This document shows positions 11,761 to 25,000 of a DNA stretch of 64,000 bases, piece by piece; position 1 is the stretch's first letter; the number at the start of each line of letters is the position of its first letter. Position numbers and translations under genes: made by a program. This stretch comes from Stratiolaelaps scimitus (lineage: Eukaryota > Arthropoda > Arachnida > Mesostigmata > Laelapidae): assembly GCA_019614645.1 (NCBI GenBank), contig JABWDB010000008.1, positions 4,898,001 to 4,962,000 of the forward strand, written 5' to 3'. Under the pieces are notes generated by a model that saw nothing but the letters and a program-made list of their open reading frames with translations, was not told the DNA's origin and did no database searches.

Positions 11761-14700
11761 CGGCAGCGGCGATGGCGGCACTGCAGCTTCTATTGCTGAT
11801 TCTGCCAACAGTCAGCCGGTACCGAGCCTAACCCCATGTAGATAACCTCATATCCGGGCACCCCCAGTTCAGAGAGTCCCATACGCCTCTACCAGCATGT
11901 TACCGTTAAGCATCGTACCGCCAAAGTGTTAATTCATTATGAGGACGAGCGAAGTATCGTGACAAGCCTGGGGGTCTATTCGATGCTGCTGGAAACAGAA
12001 CCGGCAAACGATTAGCCGAGAGATTATTAAAGAGAGAAAAAGGCTGTGCGCTTGTGCCGTTGTAACTACATATCGAGAAAGAGAGTGCAAAATTGGTTCA
12101 TCGTAGAAAACGAGAACCGAGGATAAGCGTAGCTCAGAATAGTTGTATGTACATTCTAGATCTCTGTGAATGGCAGGACAGTGTAATGGCGAACCGCAAG
12201 TGAATATCATAGATTACTTGATATTGGCTTTGAAGAGAAATATGGTATTTGCCAGATGTAGGGGCGATTTGATTCAAAGACGAGACAGTCAAGGATTGAT
12301 AAGCACATAATATGATGCGCGCAATCTTTCGTACGAAGATGAATCCAATCGTTGCCTTGCGTAGCACTTCCGTCGATGCAGCGAATAATCCTTGCTCTAA
12401 TTAAGAATAACTTCTATTGTGCCCATCTAGAGAAATAATTGTGGCCAGAACACTAGAATGAACTATACAGACAGTCGTAACAACGAAACTATTCAAGGCA
12501 GAAATGAACGTACCCTTCTGACTACTCATTTCGAGGTCCTAGAGGAACAATGCTTGAGCTTTCGGGCAAAGATTATTAGATAAAAAATATAAAGCAACAG
12601 GACGCCGCTCATCTGTCGACGGACGATTCCTGGTGAAGACGTTCGAGTTTCTCGTTCTAGCCATAAGTAGGTCTGTTCCACTCAAGAGTTGTATAGGATC
12701 AACTACAACCTAGTAATTCGTTTTTGCCACTCCGAAATAGTACAACTGCTGTGCCAATTTAAAGAGTGGCCACTTGGGCTTGAATCCAACCCAAACTGAG
12801 GGAACTGACGCCGTCCCACGCCATCTCCAAGCCCTCCAAAATGCCAAATATAGGCAACATATCTCTCTCTCTCTCTCACACTCTCTTCCCTAGTACATAC
12901 ACGTACATTTCCTCAGCTTCCTGCCTCAATCTATAGCTATCTAAGCCGAGATCTATCGGTAGCGAAGTTTGCCAATTGATGATGCCCTGAGGCTATCCGG
13001 CAGTGCTGTCCGCCGCACGCATGTGACCAGAAGCGGGATTATAGTTGTCAAGTGCGTGTCGAGCCGCTTGCGGGCCAGGGAACCAGGAGAACTGGCAACG
13101 CTTGGTTTCTACTGGCCCCTTCGACCATCAACGGCTCAACTACCAACTACCCACAATACACCGTACAAGTGTTCCCGTCTGGTTATCGGGCACGTTGTAG
13201 AATACAACGCGCTTTCGTTCGACAGAGGAGGATTTACACAGGAATACTGGAGGTATTAAGACCCGCTGGCTTTCTGGCTTAACGGAATCGGTTCTCTTCA
13301 AATCGTTCCCTGTTGATAACTGCTTGCCAGAATAAATCAAAACAACCATAAGTGCTGGTATAATATACGGTAGCAGTATATGAAATTGCTATATGAAACA
13401 CATATTTTTTTTGACGACGTAACTAAAGCAGACAAATCTGTTACGGCGCATGCTCCCGTTAACTAATTGCCACCGAGCATTTCAGCCATTGGTAAACAAT
13501 TCCATTTTCAAGTAGCCGAATCGCCCTCGTTCGTTGCAACAAGCCGACAACTCTAGTGTATCAAAAGTTGCATCGTTATATCCTATTTTGCGTCGATCTC
13601 ACTGCGTTCCCTTCGCCGTGGCGAGGCCGCTTGGTTTTCCCTCCCTCCCATGAATGGTCTTCGAACGACCTTCACCGGCTGACTAGATATCTGCCTTTAC
13701 CTTCGCGCTGTTACTACAGCAACTACTACAGGCGGCTAATATGCCACAAAAGAGGCTGCAGCAGCAATGGTATGGTAGAACGAGCGGTAGCGGTAGAGCG
13801 GCTCGTATGTATGGTCAATCATCTGTGTCTAATAGAATATCACTTTATCTCTACTGGTACACGTCCTGCGCGCAGGGCCTTATGACTTCAGCCAGACTAA
13901 CGGGCAATGCGACGGGTACATTGCGACGGGTAGCTTAGGCGGTTTGCTTCGGCTTCTGGAAGGGGGGGGGGGGGGGGTAATAATAAGACGGCTGTGAGCA
14001 ACTGTGCCAGGGTGGCTGTGTGTATGTAGGTTCGAAATTACCGCGCCTGCTGCCACAGCAGTGTGAGCGTTTTGAGTAGAAACGAGACTCGGGTACATCG
14101 GACACCCCGAACGCGAACAGACCCAGACGAGCGTCGGCATCATACGATCGGCGTCCCGCCGCCGCCGCCCCCTTCACTTCAGCCTCAATGAGGCACCGTC
14201 TGTTAGGGAGGTAACGGAGCACGACCTAGGTGGCTCCCGAAGGCATCCACCTATTAGGTTTCACAACGTGGAGAGAGAGAGAGAACGTGATGAGAGGGCT
14301 GCGAGCGACTTTGAGGGTCTTCGCTGAATGGGCATGGGAGCAAAATGAAAGGGGGCCTGGCCGGGCCAAAGGAGAATGAGAGGTTTTATCGTCCGTCGTC
14401 GACGTTTCGGCGAAGCCAGAATATGGCTAAACTGCTACAGAGGTGTTGGCGTATAGCGCGGATAGTTGGTTCGAACGCCGAACAACGGATTCGTTCGACC
14501 CGACAGAGTCGACGTTAGGTAGCGCAGTGACATGTGCAAATACCGGCAGATAGCTATCATATTTTAGCATTTTGTTCTTGTGCACCTAACACGGGCTTTA
14601 TTGCCGTCACATTGATAATCTGACTTCAGGATCAGGAATAACGTATTATCGTAATAAAACATTCAGCACTTCAGTGTCGCGTATCTGCGTATCTCATATT

Positions 14701-16701
14701 CGCGTGCTCTTCGGCTCAATGCTGGTTAATTAGCTCGATTTAACCGAAATAATGGAAGGACCGTATGAATGGTCCTGTACCATTGTGTCAACGATGTCGT
14801 CTTTATTGAAATCAAAATTTTACAAAGTGGCTGTGAAGCTCGATGTCGTTGAGCAACTGATGCTCTCGATCGACTTCGTCAAAATTTTTATTTGTTAAAT
14901 TCGATCCATATTTTTAATAATTTTTTATTTTTCTAAAGGTGGGACACTTATTGCAGCATGTGAGTCTTGCGCATTTTCCAGACTACCTAAGACTAGCGAA
15001 CGAACGGGACGAAGACAAGCAAGAAGGTGATCCTTATTATCAGTACTCTTGTCTGGCTGTAAGGCTCAGCTCCCGTGCGGCGCAATCTCACGGTATAATT
15101 AGACAAATAAAACACGAAGGCGAGGCGCCCGCTTAAGCAGACGTCACTCAATGGATAGCATGATCTTCAGACAAATATGCCTACAACCTAGCAACTCCAG
15201 AAGCGAATCCCTCGAGCCACTTAACCACTTGACCGTGGCTTATGTGGCCCGAAAAAATATGACCTCTGTAAACAAAAAATTCCGGGACTGTTTCTACCGA
15301 ACGCGTTGAGCGCCTGCTTCGTCATCGTTTTGGCCAGCGAGCGTACGTGGGTCGATATCGCAAGACCCAGGGGCTCTTGACTCATAAGCAACGATTTTAG
15401 CCAATTTCGTAGAACAAATTATGCCCGATATGGCGAGATATGAAGCCGGTAGAGGGGAAATTACTTGATACAATAGGCCAAGTAGACCTTTGCGTAAGAC
15501 GATTTACGGCAAGGCTCGAGCAGCGTATTAAACCGAGGACAGTAGCCAGTGTAACGGGATGAATCAAAACCACGGTGAAAAGTGCCCTCGGCGACTTCGT
15601 CGCTTGCTGGACTGTAACTTCTATCGTATCTGGAGGTCGATCTAGTATTACTACGAAGGCGATGTATGAGATACGAGTCCATCTGATCTTTGAAGGGCGT
15701 ATATGCGTGAAAGCACGGAAATCATATGGCCATGATTTGGGATCGGGTGTGCGGCAAACCCTTCGAGTTAACTGACACGTCAAGTGATTATTTAGCGGGT
15801 AAAAATTTAAATTAGAGGTTAGGGTCTAGGGGGAGTCGTTAATTTTGATGATGAATTATTTAAATATTTATTGAGAGCCTGCTATTATAGCACGACATCA
15901 TTCGCGGGCTACGGATTCAGCAGCCAGCGTCCTTCCGCGTGTTGGCTCATAATACAGTTATTTTTGTGCGTGAATGCATATACATAGAGTAGTAGTTGAT
16001 CAGTGAGCAAATATCAGAGAAAACAATACCCGAGAAACTTCCTTCATCTCACCACAGTGGCAGCGATGAAAACAGTTCCATAATGAAATGTCATTAGCCA
16101 ACCCTTTGTGCCCTGTCAGCATGAATGCTCTGAAGTCGTCTCGCCCTCAAGCACGTTGAATCAGTCGACGTAATACATTCACCGGTGTCAACCCAAGGTG
16201 GGCGATTTGCCTCACTATTCATAACCACTGCGATATGAGGGAGAGGTTCAAACAAATGGCTGCAGAAGAGCACTAAATACACTAGTTCCACTGTGTCTAT
16301 CCTGATATCGACCTCAGAACAACGGGGGTGGGGGGGGGCAAGAATACGCTCATCGATTATAATGAAATCCAACGGATAGCGAATCAACAGCAAGCCAGTC
16401 GCTTTTCGAAAGCCTTACATGTGAAATTTTACGGTAACAAAACCGTTTTGCAGAAAGGAACAAAGCTATAACCGAATAGCTCCCGCCTTATCGGCCAATA
16501 CGATCAGATATATCTTCCTTTGTGCCAACGTGGAAACACTGCAATACCTGGAAACCGGCATACTATATTGATAAGGCCTTGTACAAATGACGCCTATGCC
16601 GACGCCTCTGTGAACCCTTTGTATCTCTAAAGGTGTTTTCCTATAAACGCTTTTGCATATATGTATATAGACGATATGGAGATCCCTTCTTAGTTCGCTG
16701 C

Positions 16702-16732
<31 letters not shown>

Positions 16733-19313
16733 CACCTGGCAGAATGTGTCTACGAATGTGGCTCCCTGTCCAGACCTATTCAATCCTTCCGTGAGATCCC
16801 CCACTTTCCGGCCACTGACCCGGAGATACACCAGGATTGGCAAGCAACACAGCAGCGTCTGGGGCGTAAAGTGGTTGTGGTGTAAGTAAGAAAATTACCC
16901 CCTACCGCAGCGCCGAGACGGGCAGATTGCCGCCAAGCCCTTGCTAACCCAACAAGTCGTTAATAGCATTCCTTTGCTAAGCAAGGAAACATGCCTGCTG
17001 AGGAGTGTCGAGAACTAGCCGCTGGCTTTTGCTTTGCCGCCTCTGTTCTGGCTGCTGCTAACACCGCTCGCGTGGACGAGATGAGCGATCTGTTTTTCGT
17101 CAGACAGTCAGACAGGTCACCGACTCAATGCCGGCCACTGGGGTAAGTGGGACATATATTGAGGCAGCTCATATACAACCCCTCATACTGACCGCACAGG
17201 ACACATAGCAGCACAGTGGGCCCACCGTGAGCGTTGCTTATAATAGCATACAGTGACAGAGATTTGAATTAATACATAGCATTAGGGCTGGATGCTCCTT
17301 AATGACTTATATGTATAATAATAACGCACATGGTGGTGCGAAGTTTATAAGACATTTTATGGTAATATTCATACTAAGTTAATGAACAGCTTGTTTACTG
17401 GTTAATTCTAGGCGTCTTTGAGGCAATTGAAAGTATTCTATATCTGAGTACCCTCTGTTCTAGACGAAACATAGGAATTAAGCCAGTTTAGACAAATGTC
17501 TCATTAGGCTATAATGATCAGATAGAGCAAATGTAGCCCGAGAATTGTGAACAAGACAAACATAGTCTCCCGTTGCGGTGTTGTGTCACACCACCGAGGT
17601 CGATAATTTGAAAAAATACCACCAAAAAAAGAAGCATTTCCTCAAGACCGATTGACTCGTAGATACCAAGAAATTTCAGCCTTTCAGTCTGCGCATGGAC
17701 CGGTTTCACTATCCAAAATGCGCGACTGTTCTGAGGTAGGACTTCGCCCACGCGGTGGCAGATACCGCTCAATGTATGTATTGACTCGATAGGAAAGGGA
17801 ACACCACCTTCGCCCATAGTCCTTTGCCACGAGGGGCAAAACGGTGGAGGAAGAACCCGCTGGGATACAACACCTCGTTGGAGATGGTAACGTCTCGCGA
17901 CCCTCTCCTCGAGTGCGGGTAAGGGCAAGCAAACAGTAGCCAGTACGGGGTTGCTCCTTTTCAGCCCGTTCAGTTGTCGGCTTTGGTGCGCAGCTGGTGG
18001 TCACGGCCGTCTCACTCAGATCAGGCTGGAGGCCGTTCGATGCGGTAATTATACAACAAACAGGATCGCATCAACTAACTCTTCCTCGGACCTAATCAAA
18101 TATGAACGGCCGTGACACCAAGCGCATGCTTTAAGTATGTACGCTAAATTGCGACCCGTGAATAGCATTCGCGCGGGCCGGCAGACTGGCTAGCGAATCT
18201 CTGTTTGTGTGGGTGTGTGTCTGTGTGTATGTGTGTACCTATATCTGCATCGAAACTTACTTCATACTTTTCCCTGTGGGAAATGTGGCTAAACGCAAGA
18301 TAACCGAACACACGCGGTTGTTGAAATTGTCTGCTGCTGTTCGTGTCGTGCGAGTCGATGCTGGTCCACGAGGTATTCGATTGCTGTAAAGGGCACGTGT
18401 GCTTCGCTCTAGTATCTGTTGCCAATGGTGTCAGTGGGTGACTTGGTCCAAACGAAAAACATATAACTGAATGTAACACGAAAAGCAGCACTCGTGCTGT
18501 GTTGGCAACGGCAGCAGTACCACATCTCCGACCCCATCTCTGTATTATGATCCTCACTTTTGAGGTCCGGATTTTCTTCAGCCTGTACTGAAACGTGGCC
18601 ATTATACGGCCAAAGTGCATTGCGGACTCCTGGCAAAGTGGTTTCAGCCGCTACAATTACTGTCACCGACTATAATTGAATTGGTATGTAATATCTCTGT
18701 GCGTTGATCGTCAAACTGTTGTAGACGCCGGTTCCGAACTTAATGCCGTTCCATGTCAAAGTGGCACTCCTTGGAACGGCAGTTTTGCTACCAAAAGTGA
18801 TACGACAGTAACCCTCAGCTCAGGATACCGTGCTTCATCCAGGATAGAGTGGTCACATGTCTTCGACAGTGGCGAATACAGAGAGAGAGAGTGTGAGTGA
18901 GTTGGTGAGACCTACAACGACAACTCAGACGTGATGCTTACAATGTGTCCCTAGTGGTTCACAACAACGGATCACTACTTGCGTTGCTCCTTCCATCGCG
19001 TACTTCGGACAACCAGCCTGAGGTGCCAGCATCCGTCAACACAAGGTCGCTACAGGAATTGACACCGACATTCAAAGTGACACAGCATTGGATACAATTT
19101 CCGGCGGCAGTTATTTCGTGTACGCGTGCGTAAACATGAGCAGCTGACGTTTTTGGAAAAACAGTGGATTGCGAAAACGGCGACGAAGCGAGACAAATCG
19201 ATAAATACTTAAGCGCCGTAGGATAAGCGTGAAATAGTGTTCATGAGTGCGACGCAGGATTAGCACCGCGGTGAGAGGTGACTGCCCGGTTATCACCACT
19301 GACAGCAATCACC
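11761..19313. other. no gene recognised; upstream flank of the dpr-like gene
   Basis: Holds CT, GA, poly-G and AT runs. The 128-codon frame 15397-15783 (-) and the 158-codon frame 18144-18620 (-) have no domain. The last 200 bases probably include the 5' UTR of the dpr-like gene. Confidence 0.4.
13962..13977. repeat. poly-G run (16 G)
   Basis: Uninterrupted G run. Others on the same strand are 9041-9051 (11), 26312-26322 (11) and 59169-59181 (13). Confidence 0.9.
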
Positions 19314-19386
19314 ATGTTGCGGAGGGGATGCCCGATTCTCGTCGTGGCGTTGTTGCTGCCCGAGCTGCTCGTCGGAGAACAAGCAA
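19314..19386 (+). CDS. dpr-like: dpr-like exon 1: signal peptide
   Basis: ATG at 19314 sits in a good context (ATCACCATGT). The exon encodes 24 residues plus one base: basic start MLRR, then the hydrophobic core ILVVALLLPELLV and a small-residue end GEQA, a classic signal peptide. The donor is CAA|GTAAGT (phase 1). The last base A joins GT of exon 2 to give Ser25. About 100 bases upstream, ATAAATA near 19200 is a weak TATA-like element; the true transcription start and any 5' UTR introns are not visible. Confidence 0.9.
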
Positions 19387-22013
19387 GTAAGTAGAACCAT
19401 TGATTTAGCCGTATAGACGTGTGCCTGTATAGACCTCGGCTGTATAGAATTCGGTGACCGTTCGTCCTGTAGTTAAACAGATACTATGGGACGTGCAAAA
19501 CTGTTCGTTGGTACAAAAACGCGTCAAAATACAGCCCTGTGGCAAAATTCGTTGTATCGCTACACAATAAGTTAGACAAATAATCGCAAACAGTCGGTGT
19601 GTCGTTAGAAAAACTTGATACTGTAACTTCGACTGGGATCATAGTGGTTCGAGTAATAGCAGAAGCAGTAGTTCAAGCTTAGCGAAAACGGTTAAATGTT
19701 GGCTGAGAGTTAACCCGAAAAAGTTTAGTTTAGTTCAAGCTTAGCTATATACACAATTTACTTAGCGCAACTTGTATAGGTAGGTTCGCCAACCAAATAA
19801 AGGGTAAACATGTTGTGACGGCGTCGTACGCATAATGATTGCTCTGGGCTGAAATAGTGTACTTGGACGCCCATGGTCTATGCAGGGATTGCAATAGACC
19901 GAGTCGGTCGTTGACAATAACAAATTTTGCAACTAGCGAGGTTGCCCCATCTCCTTGATCTCTACCCTATTGAGAATCGGTTGGGATCAGGCCAGAAGGG
20001 CTATTGGCTGCGAAGTCCAAATAATAAGCCTGTGTAAGCTTGAGCTGTCACGCCTAGATATACTTCAGCGGCTTATTTGCCAGAGCCGTCATAAGTGCAT
20101 CGAGACTCAACCGATGAGTGGCAGTTGAACAGGCGACGACATCAGATCTAAGTATTTTTTTTCCAAAAAAGCAATTAAGCTGTCGAGGCTTATGGAAAGT
20201 ACACATAGACGCATGCGCACATTCTTTGTTACTCTAACTGATAGTGCAAGCTATCAATATATGTATTTGGATAAGCTTTATCTATTGATATGATTTTACA
20301 TTCATATGTGACAGGGATTTTATCAATATAATGAGACCCCCACGAAGAGGTCAGTTGGCATTAACAAGGGGGGTGTTGTTACCAACACCCCCCCTCTGTC
20401 ATGCCAACACCCCCCTTTAAAAAAAAGTTTTTTTAAAAAAAAATAAAAAGGAATAGAGTGTACCATAAAGGTACTACCAATCAGTGATGAAGCCTCGGTT
20501 ACTGAACTCTGTAGAAGACAACTCAGGGCGGAGTTTACACGTCCATTGAAAATACAAAGCTTATAGAAACTAAGCGTAAAGCTATGTGATTCGTAAGTAC
20601 TATGCATTACTTACATTTAATTTGTTGAAAAAGAACGCAAAAATTCACGATGATTCGCCAATATATATTCAGTTTAAGTTCGAATCGATTGTGCTACAGG
20701 AAACAGACACCTCCATAGTATACCTTCAATCTGAAACTGTGAATCTAACCAGAGAGTGATTTTCGACTCGCTGCGAACCCTGGAGATATGTGCTCTATCC
20801 TCGAAAGGTTTTATTGGAATCCTATCTAATCTGCAGTGAACTTCGCTGTCCGTGTTGCCACGCAAGAGAGGACTGCCAACAATTCTAGAAGAGCTTATGA
20901 GAGTTCCAAATCGTGAACGTATGGTGGAGTTCAACATTTTTCTAACGCTCATCTCTGCCAAGAAGGCCGCTGACTTGACGCCACCACTGTTGCGAAAGCT
21001 TCCAGCCCAGATGAACTTGTACGGGCTAGGCTCTTGATATTGCCATGCGCGACGTATCAGGAGCATTTTCCACAGATTCTATTGCAGTGTGTGTGTGATA
21101 GCAAAAAAATAACAACTCTGAAACGCCTTATCATAATAATGAAATGACATAGCTGCGCGACAAGTGCGTTCTACCAGATCGAATCACATGGTGCGACATA
21201 CACTTGAAAGACTTGTGACAATTTGCGCTTGCTAGCAATTGCAACATTTTAGTCAATGGCCAAACTAACCATTCTAACTCGAAATGGGAAAGAGACCGGG
21301 TGAATTTCTTACCAAAGAGGCGAAATTGGCCTCTCGACGAAGGAACAATTGATTGCAAAACATTTTCATGTTGATATAAGTCATTCTTTCTTATATATAA
21401 CTATATAAGAAAGCTATATATCAGGGAATAGCAGTTGGAATGCCTTACCTAAAACGGAACATACTTGTTAACTTGTGCTGCCTCGAACAGACGTCCGAGA
21501 TTGCTGCCAAATCCCACAGTTGCTATGTTTATAGAAATATCAACAAAGCATTAAGGTCTCTGCTGACCAGATATACCTTGGGCTTATCGTATAACCTGGT
21601 GGAGTAGGCTGCCTATGTTGGCTATCCACTCCGTCTTCGCAGCCATTTGCTGGCTGCCACAACATGACAAGCATGTCCCAACGGAGGAAACCCCTGTCTC
21701 CGGGCTCAAACTTTAAGATCAGGCCGAGACATGCCAGACGTCCTTGAGTTTTACACCAGCCCTTGGTCGGTATCCTCTGACACAAGAACCGGGTATAGAC
21801 TACAGACACCGATGGATGGTCGTTACAGGTTAGTGTATAACGTCGTTTTGTGAAGTGGCACAGTTTGCAGATGTATCCACGCTTCATGTTTTCATTCCGT
21901 TTTTGGAATATGGGAAACAAACAGTCGCCGGGGTTGAGGCGGACGGTGATGGCAGAGTAGCCTACTGAAAATTCGAGTGCCTCTCGCTATCTCCCTCCCC
22001 TCCGTTTCACATG

Positions 22014-22044
<31 letters not shown>

Positions 22045-25000
22045 TTTTAAATAATGCCTTGTGTCTGACACTGCACATTTGGTTATTGAGCGGTCCGGTA
22101 ATTTACATGTGACCTAATTATACCTTATATCTGAGAATCAAAATTAGCCGTGTGTTGCATTCATGATACTGGTCTAATATTAGTCATAATTATTATCCGG
22201 AATGATAAAATTTGCTTTAATCCAAGACAAGCATCGAGCACACTAGTCGTCCATACGAAGATCAAATATTGGATAGCAGATGGAGAATAGGTAAAATTAC
22301 GGTTTACTGTTGTGTAGCTAAAAACGAAAGCTTTTTCCTAAAAATCGCCTCGAGCCAGTGAGCCTTCGAACGTTTTAGTTTAACGTCGCAAAGAAGAAAC
22401 TGAAGAACTCGGTGAAAAAGTCCTACCAAACGAGTCGACCACGACTGAACACTTCCACCAAAATCGAAGCGAAATCTGAACAGGTCGTAGTGCTTCCATA
22501 TGGATGTCAATTGATTAGCTCCGTCGGGGCGACACGCGCCACTTATGCCAGGTCGGATTCAGTTTATATTGAGGTGGAGATCAAAGAGCCTCGCAGCCTA
22601 GGCACGCGTTATTTGCAGATCACCTGTATAAATAAGCGTAAATATGGCTTCAGATCAGATGTTCCACTCATAGCTCTGATCGCAACACGGCTCTGGTCGA
22701 ACGATTCGGCGGCTACGAACGGCTTTGACGAGAGAAAGAGAGAGAGAGAGAGAAATAGGCTTCTCGTTCCTTAGGCTGATACGTTTCATGACGACCCCAC
22801 CTATCGAAGCAACTATAGGACTCAAAGCGGATAGCAATTCATCACCGTTGCTCGTCAAAGCCGGCGAAGTGGTTCTATTCGCAATCACCAAATTGACCAA
22901 TCAGTATGCTGGTTATATCAGTTGCAGAACAATGTCAAAGCCCTGTATACGAATATACCATACGTATAATGCATATGGTTGTATTCCAGTTTGTGACCTA
23001 AGTACAAATCAAAGATATGCAACTGTGTGTTAGATTCATTGCTGACAGCTTGCAATAAAAATTATTTCGAGTAATTGTGCCTCATTTCTAATGCAAGTGA
23101 TAATTGTATCGTTGTTGGTCAGCGATATGAGACGAATCTCTGCAAATAAGGAATAACATGAGGCCGAAATACGTGAAACAGAAATCAAGTGGTACGCTCA
23201 GATCTTCTTCTATGTGCGACAAGCGCGTGATGAAGATGAAAAAATAATCAGAAAAGAAAATTCAAGCTCATTTAGTCGTTGATGATCCAATGCGGGACGG
23301 CCGGAGCAACCGTTTATTCTCAACAAATAAAGAAAGGCATCAGCAGACGAAAGGGGGTTCCGCTTCATGTCTGCACAGTACCTTCGCAGCAATAGATATT
23401 CGCCTTGAGCTCTCTGGACACAGAATTTATTTTACTTCGCTGTTATCCGTGACATATTTCGTGGCCCCACTTTTCAAAGTAGCTTCGGATTGAGCCACGA
23501 TCAGTAGCGATAATGTTAGCTGGAAGCCTATTTTGCGGAGGTTAGCGATGACATTCTGTTTCGCATCTATCTAGCCACCCAGTCACAAAGGACATACTCA
23601 TTTTCACAACGTTTGCCTCTCGTTCTCTTGCGCAGATCACACTGTATTTCTCAATGTTCCGACTGTCATTAACGTATCCACTCTGGGCACCTCAACCCGA
23701 CCGCTTGGCCCCCTTCCGATTCATTCGGTGTCTCGCTTACGCCGCAGGATCATTCAATACGATATCTACAAATAAATGTAATCGTCCCGTTTCGCACTGC
23801 TCGTCCGAAGAAAAACGTACCCAGTGTATCGACGTAGAATCATACATTTCAGAGTAATGTGTTGTTTGATCGAGCCTGAACGAGGCATCAACCTATCCTT
23901 TATGGCCAACGACCTCGTCGTCCAAAGAACCGTGCCGAAAACATGGACATCAATACAGCCGTCAGCGTGATGGCTTAGACGACCAAATCTCTGACTGTAC
24001 GAAGCCGGAGGCCGCAGGTTCGAACCCCGCAACGCGATGACGTATAAGAGAACTTGAGCACTGTAAAAATTGCAGTTCCTTTAATGAACCAACACAGCTT
24101 TCCTTCAGCAAGTTCGAGCCGGGCGAATATCGGGTCAGAGTTGAGCTGTTGCCGATTCTTGTAGGTTTCTTTGAGCAAGTCTATATTATCTCGAGCCACA
24201 GGGCCTGCGAATCTTAAATCTATCCTGCTATGAGACGACATCGTGGAGTCGATTAACGATATTCATCAACCTTGTGATATCTCCTTGCTGACCCTTGTCC
24301 TGTCACATTCTCCAGAGTATTGATTGTTGTAGTGCAATGTATCGCTTGTTCGTAGTGTAAAGAAAACGATCAGAAACTCAGAATATCTCAAAATCTCGCG
24401 AACTCTCTGTATAGAACGCCCTTCGACGAACAGAACCACGAGGACTTACTAGGTGTAGGTAGTATAATCGTGTGGTTGAAAGTAATGACACCCTTCTCCA
24501 CTCAGCATAATGGAACGCCAGTCATTCAATCTGTACAAGAAGAGCTATGAGGCGTCACAGGGTCAATACGTCCATCGCATTGACCCTGTGACGGTAGAAC
24601 TGACAGATTGAGATACGTAAGAATATGTACACGTACGCCATACATACATATACGAACATATGAAAATAGCTGGGCTCCCGGCCAGCTTATTGCAAAAGTA
24701 AACAGTTACAACGCCGGATTAGTACAATAAATGTACCAAAATAGATACGAACAATATTACGGCAAAGATAAACAAGCAAAATGTGGTTAAAATTTCACCA
24801 CTAATTTGAGTATCAGACAAATTTGTGATTTTACTTAATTTAAAAGACCTCTATTCATATATTCTGTTGGCTTCTCGTTATTTAAGCTTTCTTTGCATTA
24901 TTGTTCTTTGTAGTCTAATACTATTGTTCCATAGGTATTTAATGCATTCACGTATAGTACAAACTAATCAAACGTACAGTGGTACAGTAGCCGCCATCGT

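Noticed and set aside
14455..14490. GGTTCGAAC box resembling a tRNA B box
   Set aside because: No A box or cloverleaf around it.
15397..15783. 128-codon minus-strand frame
   Set aside because: Mildly protein-like but no domain, and an opposite-strand frame is open too.
18144..18620. 158-codon minus-strand frame
   Set aside because: No recognisable domain, acceptor or codon bias.
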